A stretch of DNA of 6,759 bases from assembly GCA_021160845.1 (NCBI GenBank), contig JAGHBT010000108.1, positions 1 to 6,759 on the forward strand. The letters run 5' to 3'. The stretch's first letter is position 1. Each line of letters starts with the position of its first letter. The position numbers and the translations under genes were made by a program. The notes under the pieces were generated by a model. It saw nothing but the letters and a program-made list of their open reading frames with translations, ran no database searches and had not been told where the DNA came from. Of this stretch, positions 6,703 through 6,759 are shown one piece after another. The stretch is from a bacterium (GTDB lineage Bacteria; Krumholzibacteriota; Krumholzibacteriia; Krumholzibacteriales; WJIX01).

Positions 6703-6759
6703 AGGATCTTTGACGGGAAATCGTAAAGTACAGTAAAATAACTGGTGGCGGTGCAGGGA

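Overview
The window is a compact, co-directional block of five housekeeping genes, all read leftward on the minus strand: tilS, hpt, ftsH, folP and cdaA. The sequence is fairly AT-rich, codon use looks uniform, and there are no mobile elements, tRNA or rRNA genes, or CRISPR repeats. The tilS-hpt-ftsH-folP-cdaA order is a conserved bacterial arrangement, with variants known in Deltaproteobacteria, Firmicutes and several candidate phyla. FolP has the long N-terminal extension also known from some of these groups. The organism is a bacterium, but I cannot assign its phylum from this window.

Layout, in transcription order from right to left. tilS (6702 to 5323) encodes tRNA(Ile2) lysidine synthetase. 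It is complete except for one in-frame UAA at codon 37, just after the ATP-binding PP-loop. A 149-base leader follows; it holds a 9-bp long-range complementarity that would pair over the hpt ribosome-binding site, and a tiny leader ORF with a good Shine-Dalgarno. hpt (5173 to 4589) encodes a divergent hypoxanthine-guanine phosphoribosyltransferase. A 230-base spacer with a perfect 12-bp inverted repeat leads to ftsH (4358 to 2220), the membrane AAA+ zinc protease. folP (2176 to 959), dihydropteroate synthase, lies 43 bases further on. Its stop overlaps the GTG start of cdaA (962 to 180), the membrane diadenylate cyclase that makes c-di-AMP. The last 179 bases have no gene: they carry a strongly C-rich, G-poor transcript segment that looks like a Rho-loading site, then a plausible promoter facing out of the left edge.

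The genes serve translation fidelity (TilS), purine salvage (Hpt), membrane protein quality control (FtsH), folate synthesis (FolP) and c-di-AMP signalling (CdaA). The likely logic is a growth-linked housekeeping operon rather than one pathway. I found no evidence of a new multi-gene system. The points most worth a second look are the UAA in tilS, the structured hpt leader, the altered active-site motifs of Hpt, and the end-of-operon rut-like segment.
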